Shown here piece after piece: positions 1 through 6,610 of a stretch of DNA of 7,014 nucleotides (its first letter is position 1; each line of letters begins with the position of its first letter). The stretch comes from CAZTME01 sp964614795 (GTDB lineage Bacteria; Patescibacteriota; Microgenomatia; UBA1400; PJMF01), in contig CAZTME010000062.1 of the NCBI GenBank assembly GCA_964614795.1, positions 1 to 7,014 of the forward strand, given 5' to 3'. Position numbers and translations under genes: made by a program. Below the pieces are notes generated by a model that had not been told where the DNA came from, did not search any database, and saw only the letters and a program-made list of their open reading frames with translations.

Positions 1-806
1 TCGATTGGACCGGGGACGGCAAAGATGCTTCGGCCGTTGTCCAAAGCGTATTGGACCGTAATCATGGTGCCACTTTGCTCCGCCGCTTCTGTGACCACGA
101 TGGCTTGGCACATGCCGGCCACAATGGTGTTCCTGGCGGGAAATTGACCAGCAATGGCCGGGTGCCAAGGTGGATACTCAGTTAGCAGCGTACCTCCTTT
201 AACCAACACTTCATCTAGCGCAGCCGCATGATCTTCCGGATAGCAATGATTAAAACCATAACCTAAAACCGCTACAGTTTGCCCACCGGCGTTCAAACAA
301 GCCAAATGAGCTGTTGTATCCACCCCATACATCAAGCCGGAAACAACAATTGCTCCCAGTTGCGCTAGCTCACCGGCAATTTTTTTAGTCACCATTTCTC
401 CGTAACTAGTCATATTGCGCGCGCCAACTATGCCAATAACAATCGCTTCCTGCCAATCCAAACTACTTCCGCGAGCATAAAGAAATGCCGGCGGGTTATC
501 ACTATGTCGCAACAATGGAGGATACTCTAAATCATGAAACCAAATTAAGCGAATATCCCGAAACTGAGCTAGAGCATGAATTAATAACTTTTTTTGTTCG
601 GAAAAAGACTTAATGACTGTTTCATACTGCTTTTGCGATAGTAGTTTTTCAGCAATCAAACTAGCATGCAGACCCAAAATAGCTTCTGGTTTTATTTGCC
701 TATTCTGCCAAGCTTGATACAAGCGAAAAACAGTAGTTCGTCCCAAAGAAGGCAAACTCCGTAAAACTTGAAAAACTTGCAAGCAATCGAGATCTTGTTG
801 ATTCAT
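1..806 (-). CDS. dprA: DprA/Smf DNA-processing protein, C-terminus cut by the window edge
   Basis: DprA binds incoming single-stranded DNA in the cytoplasm and loads RecA on it during natural transformation. The frame is open from the ATG at 806 to the left edge, giving 268 residues. The Rossmann-like DprA domain is clear: a YPPLL...PPAFLYARG lead-in (about residues 95-113), VGARNMTSYG (127-136), VVSGLMYGVDTTAH (154-167), AVLGYG (179-184), YPEDH (189-193), FPARNTIVAG (222-231) with the conserved Arg225, EAAEQSGTMIT (240-250) and GRSIFAVPG (258-266). Residues 1-75 form the helical N-terminal region typical of longer DprA proteins. The start is well fixed: an in-frame TAA lies 15 bases upstream (819-821) with no other ATG between. 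No Shine-Dalgarno site is visible. The gene is divergent from murF. Family assignment is near certain; whether a winged-helix C-terminal domain follows cannot be seen. Confidence 0.95.
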   Translation of the reverse strand, partial: MNQQDLDCLQVFQVLRSLPSLGRTTVFRLYQAWQNRQIKPEAILGLHASLIAEKLLSQKQYETVIKSFSEQKKLLIHALAQFRDIRLIWFHDLEYPPLLRHSDNPPAFLYARGSSLDWQEAIVIGIVGARNMTSYGEMVTKKIAGELAQLGAIVVSGLMYGVDTTAHLACLNAGGQTVAVLGYGFNHCYPEDHAAALDEVLVKGGTLLTEYPPWHPAIAGQFPARNTIVAGMCQAIVVTEAAEQSGTMITVQYALDNGRSIFAVPGPI

Positions 807-813
807 GATTTTT

Positions 814-853
814 ATTGATTAATTTAAGATATCAATCACATGATATTATCAAT
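814..853. repeat. Three ATTGAT/ATCAAT hexamers at exact 17-bp spacing
   Basis: ATTGAT at 814-819, ATCAAT at 831-836 and ATCAAT at 848-853 start exactly 17 bases apart; the first is inverted relative to the other two. A perfect inverted repeat with one central base, TGATATTATCA (841-851), overlaps the third copy. The block lies between the dprA start codon and its candidate -35 element and covers the candidate -10, which is where an operator would sit. The motif is short and AT-rich, so it may be coincidence. Confidence 0.25.
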
Positions 854-872
854 ACGTATGAAAAACTGTAAA
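845..872 (-). promoter_or_regulatory. Candidate sigma70-type promoter for dprA
   Basis: On the minus strand a -35-like TTTACA (867-872, 5 of 6 to consensus) is followed after 16 bases by a -10-like GATAAT (845-850, 5 of 6). Transcription would start near 838, leaving about 30 untranslated bases before the dprA ATG. The region is AT-rich, so chance matches are easy to find; this is an inference from sequence alone. Confidence 0.3.
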
Positions 873-1033
873 AATTTTTATCACTTAGTCGCACAACAAT
901 TAGCGATTACAGAGGTAAGATGCATGCATTTTTGAGAGGCTTAGATTGGAGGGTTGGATGGCCAGCTGATAATTCTGCCAATGCATTAATTTTGCCACTC
1001 TTAAAAGATGGTATTATTGCTTTGGAGAATTAG
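858..1033 (+). pseudogene. Possible small gene of about 58 codons broken by a one-base frameshift
   Basis: Two open segments join end to end. Frame one starts with ATG at 858 (MKNCKNFYHLVAQQLAITEV...) and stops at TGA 933-935. The second runs through a run of five T (929-933) in the neighbouring frame and reads FLRGLDWRVGWPADNSANAL and onward to TAG 1031-1033. Read with one T counted twice, they give a single protein of about 58 residues. The second segment also has its own ATG at 920 (37 residues), with AGAGG four bases upstream. The amino-acid make-up looks protein-like, but I recognise no family. It could be a decayed gene, a sequencing error at the T run, a genuine 37-residue peptide or chance. 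Confidence 0.25.
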
Positions 1034-1050
1034 ATGACGAGCTGATAATT
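957..1050 (+). repeat. Direct repeat pair (16 of 18 identical) upstream of murF
   Basis: GATGGCCAGCTGATAATT (957-974) and GATGACGAGCTGATAATT (1033-1050) differ at two positions and start 76 bases apart. The second copy ends 15 bases before the murF ATG. Both contain CTGATAAT, a -10-like word (GATAAT, 5 of 6 to consensus). The second could be the murF -10, which would start transcription only about 10 bases before the start codon; its -35 (TTGGAG, 1022-1027, 16-bp spacer) is poor. The first copy lies inside the possible small gene. Function is not known. Confidence 0.35.
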
Positions 1051-1065
1051 GAGCGCTAACTTGAT

Positions 1066-2559
1066 ATGAAAAATTTTAAAAAAACAACTAAGGACTATTT
1101 TATATATTTTATTCTTGAATACTTTCGATTTTTGGCAAAGCTACAACTTTTGAAAAATCGTCCAACAATTATTGGCATAACCGGCAGTGCTGGCAAAACT
1201 AGCACCATGGAGGCGGTAGCTAGCGTCTTAAAAGATGGAAAAAGCATAAAAGTTAGTCGAAAAGCCAACTCGCAATCCGGTATTTCTCTGGATATTTTGA
1301 GCATCAAACCACGTGATTTCTCACCGGCAGATTGGTTGAGAATGAGCCTGCTTGCTCCCTATAAGGTGCTCACTCATTGGGAGAAATTCAAAATTTACGT
1401 TGCCGAAATGGGGATTGATGGAGCAACTAAACCTGCCAATATGGAGTACTTATTGTCAATTATCAGACCCAATATTGGTATTTACACCAGTCAATCCACA
1501 GTACATGCGCAAGCGTTTGATGAAGTTATTGATGGCTGGCTGAAGGACAAAAATGCCATCTCTGCTGAAGTTTTAGAGGTGGCAAAAAAGGCTTTTGATA
1601 TTAAGAAATTGGGTTCTGATGAATTGCGAAAGTTATCCAGAAGTGATTTGGCCAGATTAGCGATTGGTTTGGAAAAGAGCAAGTTGCTAATGAGTTTGAA
1701 AGATTACGAATTGGCTGTTTTTGATGGGGATGATGAGTTGGTGAGAGCGCTTGGCGCGCGCGCCAGGGCAAAGAAACTAACTTTTGGGGGAAATGCAGAT
1801 AATGATGTGATCGTCAAATTTATAGAGTGGCAAGCGCGCGCCACAGTATTCCAAGTTGAAATTAATTCCAAAAGCAGTTTGATCACTCAAGCCATTAATA
1901 CTCAATCCTCCTTCCTAACAATCAATAATTATTGGCTGCCCAAACATTTTGCCAAAACCTTTGGCGCGGCCGTGGCGGTTGGCCAAGCCTTGGGGCTCGA
2001 TCTAGCCACCTGCTGCAAAAGAATTGAAAACCACTTTACCCTCCCCCCCGGCCGCGCCGCCCTCATTTCCGGCCTTCGCAACTCTCTCATCATTGATAGT
2101 TCCTACAACGCTTCCACTCAATCTATGCTGGACATGCTCAACATGATTCAAGAAATTAAAAACTCGAAAAATGGCAAATCTATCAATCGCATCATTGGAC
2201 TACTGGGCGACATGCGAGAAATTGGCAAATCCAGCCAAGCAGAGCACCAAAAAATTGCCCAATTAGCCACTCAAGTTCTGGATCAAGCTGTATTAGTTGG
2301 ACCAATCATGTCGCAAACTGTCGCACCAATCCTACAAAAACATCACATTTCCACTCAGACCTTTCTCTCTTCTTCTCAAGCTGGGGATTACTTGGCGCAA
2401 ATACTTCAATCACAGGACTTAATTTTAGTCAAAGGTTCGCAGAACACCATCTTTCTGGAAAACGCCATCAAAAAAATCATGCAGGATCCTACTCAAGCTC
2501 CCACCCTCCTCTGCAGGCAGGAACACTATTGGAACAAACTCAATCCGGAAAAAAAGTAA
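1066..2559 (+). CDS. murF: MurF-like Mur ligase (UDP-MurNAc-tripeptide--D-Ala-D-Ala ligase)
   Basis: MurF joins D-Ala-D-Ala to the UDP-MurNAc tripeptide with ATP in the cytoplasm, the last soluble step of peptidoglycan precursor synthesis. The 497-residue product has a hydrophobic N-terminal helix (about 11-29), the P-loop GITGSAGKTST (37-47), AEMG (113-116), VHAQAF (146-151), a lysine motif EKSKLL (203-208), GRAALISG (329-336), DSSYNASTQSML (344-355, the MurF D-YNA-P-SM box), LLGDMREIG (379-387) followed by His394, and LVKGSQNTIFLE (454-465). Departures from the usual pattern: Asp220 in FDGDD where MurF normally has Asn, and about 45 extra residues between VHAQAF and EKSKLL. Base and glutamine usage change near residue 265. 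No Shine-Dalgarno site precedes the ATG; this start was kept because it includes the N-terminal helix. It faces the mre operon across 441 bases. Mur ligase family is certain; MurF rather than MurE or another member is likely from the C-terminal motifs. Confidence 0.9.
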   Translation: MKNFKKTTKDYFIYFILEYFRFLAKLQLLKNRPTIIGITGSAGKTSTMEAVASVLKDGKSIKVSRKANSQSGISLDILSIKPRDFSPADWLRMSLLAPYKVLTHWEKFKIYVAEMGIDGATKPANMEYLLSIIRPNIGIYTSQSTVHAQAFDEVIDGWLKDKNAISAEVLEVAKKAFDIKKLGSDELRKLSRSDLARLAIGLEKSKLLMSLKDYELAVFDGDDELVRALGARARAKKLTFGGNADNDVIVKFIEWQARATVFQVEINSKSSLITQAINTQSSFLTINNYWLPKHFAKTFGAAVAVGQALGLDLATCCKRIENHFTLPPGRAALISGLRNSLIIDSSYNASTQSMLDMLNMIQEIKNSKNGKSINRIIGLLGDMREIGKSSQAEHQKIAQLATQVLDQAVLVGPIMSQTVAPILQKHHISTQTFLSSSQAGDYLAQILQSQDLILVKGSQNTIFLENAIKKIMQDPTQAPTLLCRQEHYWNKLNPEKK

Positions 2560-2751
2560 ACCCCGGTTATTTGCACAACTTGAATTCATTCTCAATCAGA
2601 TGAAAAATAGTCGCAAACCATCAAATACTTGGACTCCACTATTCTTAGCTACTGACAGCCGCTCGATCACCCGTAAACTTGACCACACCAAAAAGAAGGC
2701 ATCATTATCAGTTGTCTGCTGATGAAATTATTCTTCTTCGAATTGACATGA

Positions 2752-2946
2752 ACAAGCATTAACGAGTTCAATACAAAGGCCATAACTGTAGTCTATTATA
2801 GTTTACATCAAGCGATGGTTAGAGCCACACTCATCGAAGGTGATAGCGATTTTAAAAGGGTCGGATTACCAAGATTTGAAGAAGTATTTAATATTCACAT
2901 CATGACCATAGAAGAAATTCAAACTGCATTATCTTATATCAATTAA
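2752..2946 (+). pseudogene. Open 64-codon segment, possible gene remnant or 43-aa ORF
   Basis: After a TGA at 2749-2751 the frame stays open for 64 codons to TAA at 2944-2946. The first ATG is at 2815 and gives a 43-residue peptide beginning MVRATLIEGDSDFKRVGLPR and ending in an amphipathic segment (MTIEEIQTALSYIN). No Shine-Dalgarno site precedes that ATG, while the codons before it read equally protein-like (AITVVYYSLHQA). That favours the 3' end of a longer, broken gene over an independent small gene. I do not recognise the family. Confidence 0.25.
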
Positions 2947-2965
2947 ATTATTAATCGATTTATAG

Positions 2966-2987
2966 ATGACTTGCTCAATGAAGTCAT
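2966..2987 (-). terminator. Weak hairpin downstream of the elongasome operon
   Basis: ATGACTT (2966-2972) and AAGTCAT (2981-2987) form a perfect 7-bp stem with an 8-base loop, 13 bases past the stop of the last minus-strand gene. The stem is AT-rich, and the sequence after it on the minus strand (CTATAAATCG) has no T run, so it is at best a poor intrinsic terminator. Position is the main argument. Confidence 0.2.
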
Positions 2988-3000
2988 AGTTGCAACATGG

Positions 3001-4278
3001 TCATGACGAAATACCTTTTTTTGCTCGCATTAGAGCAATTTTAATTAGAATCACATTTTGCTCAAAATCTACAAGTTTTTTTCTTATGTTTTCAATCTTC
3101 GTTCTTTCCGCCTCATCTTTAGCCACAACTTTCGCCAACTCTAGTTCTTCAACCAAAGGAGTGACAATTTGCAAAATAGACTCTATTTCTGTTGAAAATA
3201 ATTGAAAAAGTCCCTGATAATTCATGTCTAGCCACTTGCTTAGCTCTGTTCGTAACCGAGTAAAAAAGTCATCTAAGTCAGATCTTTTGATATCAACTTG
3301 TGAATGATGATTATCATTTTCCAATTTCAATTTTGACAAAACAATAGTGCCTATAGAAAGAATTTCACTGGGAAAAGAAGGTGGGTTCTTCAGGATAGAT
3401 ATATTCAAGGGATATAAACCTAATTCTATTTTAAAAGGTGAAACTGGTGAAGTAAATTCTTTAATTTGGTCAAGAACATACTGCAAATGCATTACATAAA
3501 CTCTTAGGTGCTTAAAGACTGGAAGATTCAGCTCATCAATGTATCTCTCAAAAAACTGCCGTTTATTGGGATGATCAGGATAATCAAGCAAGTAATGACT
3601 CCATTGTTCAATTATTTTATTGACTGTTTCTGCATCCATTTCTCTCAAGCTAGTGATTGATTGAACTGGGCATAATTCTTCTGGCAGATTATCTCTATTA
3701 ATAATTTCTTTCCAAAGTAGATTATGATTCGGATGTGAAAGCGGTGTAGAATATTGAATCAAAGAATCAACTTGCCTTAGTGCCTGATTAATTCTCCCTT
3801 GAACACTCATCACTATTTCCTCTCTTACCGCAGCTAATTGCGCAGTTTTTTCTTCAGCAGCCTGAGATGTTGCTCGTCTTTGATGTTCTCGATAACCCTT
3901 TGATCTCCTAATATATTCTGGCACATCCTCGCCAGTTTGAGCTTGCATCGTGACTGATACTGGGTCTTTAAGAAGTTTCTTCAATTCCGCATCAATATCC
4001 CCCAAGATCTTCATTAACTCTCTAGCTGGCAAGCTTGCATAATATTCCGCCACCTCCTTTTGCTCAGGAGATGGGTGACCCGCTACTTGCCCATCAGCAG
4101 TAGTTTGTTGAGCGGGAATTATTGTTCTTATGGTCTCCGCCAAAGCTTGCCAAAATGCTAAAGCTTCTTTAATAATTCTTTTATTCTTTTCTGCTTCAGG
4201 ATTGCGTTGTCGTTCAAATCCAGCTGGAGCTTCACGCACTTCGCCTTCAGGTGTAGTTGATTGACTTTCAGTTGTCAT
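3001..4278 (-). CDS. Unrecognised soluble, mostly helical protein coupled to PBP2
   Basis: I do not recognise this 425-residue protein. It has no signal peptide and no membrane segment. The first ~30 residues are polar and probably disordered (TESQSTTPEGEVREAPAG). They are followed by helices rich in Ala, Gln, Glu and Arg (about 30-175), a Trp/Tyr/His-containing middle (about 185-270), a Pro-containing stretch (SPVSPFKIELGLYPL, about 277-291) with few charges, and a charged C-terminal helical region (about 330-420) ending in a coiled-coil-like segment (EELELAKVVAKDEAERTKIE). I chose ATG 4278 because it overlaps the mrdA stop in a 4-base ATGA, a common translational-coupling arrangement; ATG 4290 would add four residues. 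It is the last gene of the mreC-mreD-mrdA operon, in a position often held by rodA, but it has none of RodA's membrane segments. A cytoplasmic partner or regulator of the rod complex is a guess from position only. Confidence 0.85.
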   Translation of the reverse strand: MTTESQSTTPEGEVREAPAGFERQRNPEAEKNKRIIKEALAFWQALAETIRTIIPAQQTTADGQVAGHPSPEQKEVAEYYASLPARELMKILGDIDAELKKLLKDPVSVTMQAQTGEDVPEYIRRSKGYREHQRRATSQAAEEKTAQLAAVREEIVMSVQGRINQALRQVDSLIQYSTPLSHPNHNLLWKEIINRDNLPEELCPVQSITSLREMDAETVNKIIEQWSHYLLDYPDHPNKRQFFERYIDELNLPVFKHLRVYVMHLQYVLDQIKEFTSPVSPFKIELGLYPLNISILKNPPSFPSEILSIGTIVLSKLKLENDNHHSQVDIKRSDLDDFFTRLRTELSKWLDMNYQGLFQLFSTEIESILQIVTPLVEELELAKVVAKDEAERTKIENIRKKLVDFEQNVILIKIALMRAKKGISS

Positions 4279-6149
4279 TTCACCATCCATTCTACAATCT
4301 TTTTGGCAATTGGTGCTGCATCACGCGAACCCTCTCTGTATGGGGAAGCTTCATCGCTTTCAACCAAAACAGCGATCGCTAAAGTTTCTGGAAAACCACT
4401 AGTTCGCACTTTTTCCAACCAAACTTGATTATCCAAGTATTGATTGATGACGTTTGGCACCAACTCAGCCGATTTACTAGCTTCTTTCGTCCTTGAATCA
4501 GCAAGAGTCGTTTGATCTGTCAATTCTTCTACTGGCTTCAAAGTTGAATCAGCCAATTTTTCTCGCAACATTGCGCCCACTCCAATACCCATGACAAACC
4601 AACCGTGAGTTTTTTTATAGCCACGTTCATCGGTACCTCCAAACTCTGCAGTTCCGGTCTTACAAGCAACCGCTCCATTGGCCAGTTGTTCTTTAAAAGA
4701 TAAACCTTCTTGTCGCAACATGGTATTCCACTCAAAAAAAGGATAACCTGTTCCTCCGGCACTACAAGCATCCTCCATACCCGCTAAAACCAATTCCAAA
4801 GGTTTTTCTGGTACACCTAAATTTTCACAATTCAATCTTTCAGAATTCAATAGATGTAACTCACACTTTACACCACCATTCAACAATGTTTGAGTCAACT
4901 GTGCCGCTTGCACCGGTGTAATTAACAAATCTCCCTGACCAATTCCATAGTGATAAGTATTACCCAAAAACCACCTTTCACCTTTAACCGATTCTTTCCA
5001 CTGCGGATCCGGCACCAAACCACCCACTTCTCCAGCTAAACCCAACCCCAGTGGTTTACCCAACCCAACTACTCTGGCCATATTGGCGATAGCTTGAGGA
5101 CCCGTCATTTCCGCAATTTTGTAAAAATAAATATCATTACTCCTGGCAATGGCTTTTCGCAATCTAATTGGTCCTTCCGTCCTACCATATTGAGTAAAAT
5201 ACCAATTGGCATAAGAAAACTCCCCCACCTTCAAAACACCTTCATCGAGAACTTCGGTTGCTTCGGTCACATTACCGGAATGCAGGGCGGCCAAAGCAGT
5301 GACCAGTTTAAAAATTGAGCCCGGCGGATAAGCGCCACTTATAGCTCTGTTAAAAAACATTTTATCTGAACTATTCAACATACTATTAACTTTTTCTTTA
5401 CGCTCCTTTTCTAAAACTGGATCGGCAAACTGCATGCCAATCAAATTATTGTCAAATGCGGGCTTGGAGACCAAAGCCAAAATCGCACCGGTTTTGACAT
5501 CTGCAATCACCACCGAACCTTTATTGTCACCTAAAGCTTCATAAGCCACTGCAGATAAATATGGATCAATGGTTGTTTGAATTACTGCCGAAGTTTGATC
5601 TTCCGGAAAAGAAATCAATCTTTGTTTTTCTCCTCTGGCGGTTACTTCATAAGTTGCGCTTGTTTTTGCCATTCGCAGTTGCTTATCTAAAGTTTTTTCC
5701 AAACCTTGTTTACCAACAAAATCCGTGGCTGATAAATCTCTGTCCTGTTTTAAATCTTCCGCCGAAACACCACCCACATAACCCATTAGTGGAGATAAAG
5801 CTTCTCCCAAAGGATACCAACGCCTAACCGTGGTAACCAATGATGCCGGGGAGGTTGCCATTAGTTGTTTACCTTCCTCCGGAGAAATTAAAGTCGTTTC
5901 GCCAAACAAAGCTTTTTCATCTTTTAACTGCCAGTACTGTGAGGCATTAACCACCAGTGGTGAGTTATAGCGATCGGTTATTACTCCTCTACCTCTGGGA
6001 ATACGACTGGCAAAAGCGCGATTTTCCTGAGCTCTCGCTGACCACAAATCATGAGAAAAAAGCTGAAGATCCAACAATCTTGCCAGCAAAGCAAGACCTG
6101 CCACCAACATTAGCCAAATGAAAAATAAATGCTTGCCAGAGATTTGCAT
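4275..6149 (-). CDS. mrdA: Penicillin-binding protein 2, elongasome transpeptidase
   Basis: PBP2 crosslinks new peptidoglycan outside the membrane during side-wall growth, working with RodA and MreC/MreD. The 624-residue product has a short cytoplasmic start, one membrane anchor (about 8-26), and a PBP dimerisation region (about 40-185) with the IPRGRGVITDR motif (50-60). The transpeptidase domain has all three active-site boxes: SxxK at Ser278-Lys281 within YPPGSIFK, SND at 337-339, and KTG at 497-499 within CKTGTAEFG. GIGQGDLLITP (402-412) is the usual class B signature. Length is close to E. coli PBP2 (about 630), but about 60 residues of this lie in an unusual insertion between HGWFVMG (515-521) and LAIAVLVES (590-598). 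The ATG lies 2 bases after the mreD stop and no Shine-Dalgarno site is visible, suggesting translation coupled to mreD. Enzyme family is certain; PBP2 rather than the division enzyme PBP3 is supported by the mreC-mreD neighbours. Confidence 0.95.
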   Translation of the reverse strand: MQISGKHLFFIWLMLVAGLALLARLLDLQLFSHDLWSARAQENRAFASRIPRGRGVITDRYNSPLVVNASQYWQLKDEKALFGETTLISPEEGKQLMATSPASLVTTVRRWYPLGEALSPLMGYVGGVSAEDLKQDRDLSATDFVGKQGLEKTLDKQLRMAKTSATYEVTARGEKQRLISFPEDQTSAVIQTTIDPYLSAVAYEALGDNKGSVVIADVKTGAILALVSKPAFDNNLIGMQFADPVLEKERKEKVNSMLNSSDKMFFNRAISGAYPPGSIFKLVTALAALHSGNVTEATEVLDEGVLKVGEFSYANWYFTQYGRTEGPIRLRKAIARSNDIYFYKIAEMTGPQAIANMARVVGLGKPLGLGLAGEVGGLVPDPQWKESVKGERWFLGNTYHYGIGQGDLLITPVQAAQLTQTLLNGGVKCELHLLNSERLNCENLGVPEKPLELVLAGMEDACSAGGTGYPFFEWNTMLRQEGLSFKEQLANGAVACKTGTAEFGGTDERGYKKTHGWFVMGIGVGAMLREKLADSTLKPVEELTDQTTLADSRTKEASKSAELVPNVINQYLDNQVWLEKVRTSGFPETLAIAVLVESDEASPYREGSRDAAPIAKKIVEWMVK

Positions 6150-6151
6150 AA

Positions 6152-6607
6152 CTAATTTTTAAATTGCGTCATTATGACACTATTTTTGGGATAGTGATTA
6201 ATTAAATAATGCAACCACCAAACAATCATTCCTTGTGCTAACCACCACAAAAAAATACCCAAAGTCCAATCTAATCCTGCTACCGAAGCAATCATAATAC
6301 TCATCAATCCCGCCGTGCCTATTCCTCGCCATTTGGCTAAAGGTAAAATATAAATCCATGCTTGATAAATCCATAATCCAAATAAAATGAGAAAAATTCC
6401 CCAAGGCACCCAAATTCCCCATGCAATTGACCAAACCAGGGCAATCATACTACTCCAAATAACTTTGGCAGACCAGGATTCATTTCTTAACCACATCACA
6501 AGCAAATAACAAGCCAGCCAAACCGGACCAACAACGCTTAACCACAAACCGGAAACAATCACTACTAACAAACGAATTAAAGTGGCGACGATTTGTCTTA
6601 AACGCAT
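6152..6607 (-). CDS. mreD: MreD-like integral membrane protein
   Basis: This 151-residue protein is hydrophobic nearly throughout, with about four to five membrane segments (roughly 8-40, 51-70, 70-90, 96-112, 114-136) and a short polar tail. MreD is the small membrane partner of MreC in the rod complex and is about 160-170 residues in well-studied bacteria. Sequence similarity to MreD is not evident by eye; the call rests on size, topology and its place between mreC and mrdA, the standard order. It is very rich in tryptophan (17 of 151). The ATG lies 3 bases after the mreC stop with no Shine-Dalgarno site, so coupling to mreC is likely. Confidence 0.75.
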   Translation of the reverse strand: MRLRQIVATLIRLLVVIVSGLWLSVVGPVWLACYLLVMWLRNESWSAKVIWSSMIALVWSIAWGIWVPWGIFLILFGLWIYQAWIYILPLAKWRGIGTAGLMSIMIASVAGLDWTLGIFLWWLAQGMIVWWLHYLINHYPKNSVIMTQFKN

Positions 6608-6610
6608 ACA

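Larger units (their letters stand above)
2560..3000. other. Intergenic stretch between convergent murF and the mre operon
   Basis: These 441 bases hold no recognised gene. On the plus strand three open segments follow one another in successive frames. The first, 2429-2722, begins inside the end of murF in the +1 frame, with its first ATG at 2600; it is very basic and includes TWTPLFLATDSRSITRKL. The second, 2649-2762, includes HHYQLSADEIILLRID. The third, 2752-2946, is described separately. The minus strand has only very short frames. The order suggests, but does not prove, one decayed gene with two frameshifts. No tRNA, rRNA, insertion-sequence end or strong terminator is visible. Confidence 0.5.

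Noticed and set aside
1752..1765. 14-bp palindrome TGGCGCGCGCGCCA, with GCGCGCGCC again at 1833-1842
   Set aside because: It sits inside murF and encodes an Ala-Arg-Ala-Arg stretch; simple alternating GC explains it.
2743..2748. Perfect TTGACA -35 word in the intergenic region
   Set aside because: The best -10 at suitable spacing is only TTCAAT (2767-2772, 18-bp spacer, 4 of 6), and no convincing gene follows.
2901..3005. 9-bp inverted repeat CATGACCAT (2901-2909) and ATGGTCATG (2997-3005)
   Set aside because: The arms are 87 bases apart and the far arm overlaps the end of a coding region; no sign of an attachment site or element end.
2990..3205. 71-codon plus-strand frame over the 3' end of the unknown operon gene
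   Set aside because: It is antisense to a longer frame that is coupled to mrdA, and its composition mirrors that gene.
4275..4277. Possibility that TGA codes for glycine, as in some CPR lineages
   Set aside because: The mrdA TGA falls right after the normal C-terminus of the protein and inside the ATGA start overlap, so it is a real stop.
5561..5827. 88-codon open frame on the plus strand inside mrdA
   Set aside because: It lies wholly antisense to the conserved PBP2 dimerisation and early transpeptidase region and has no start signal; a shadow frame.
6198..6434. 78-codon minus-strand frame inside the mreD gene
   Set aside because: It overlaps mreD in another frame. mreD has the better length, membrane pattern and spacing to its neighbours.
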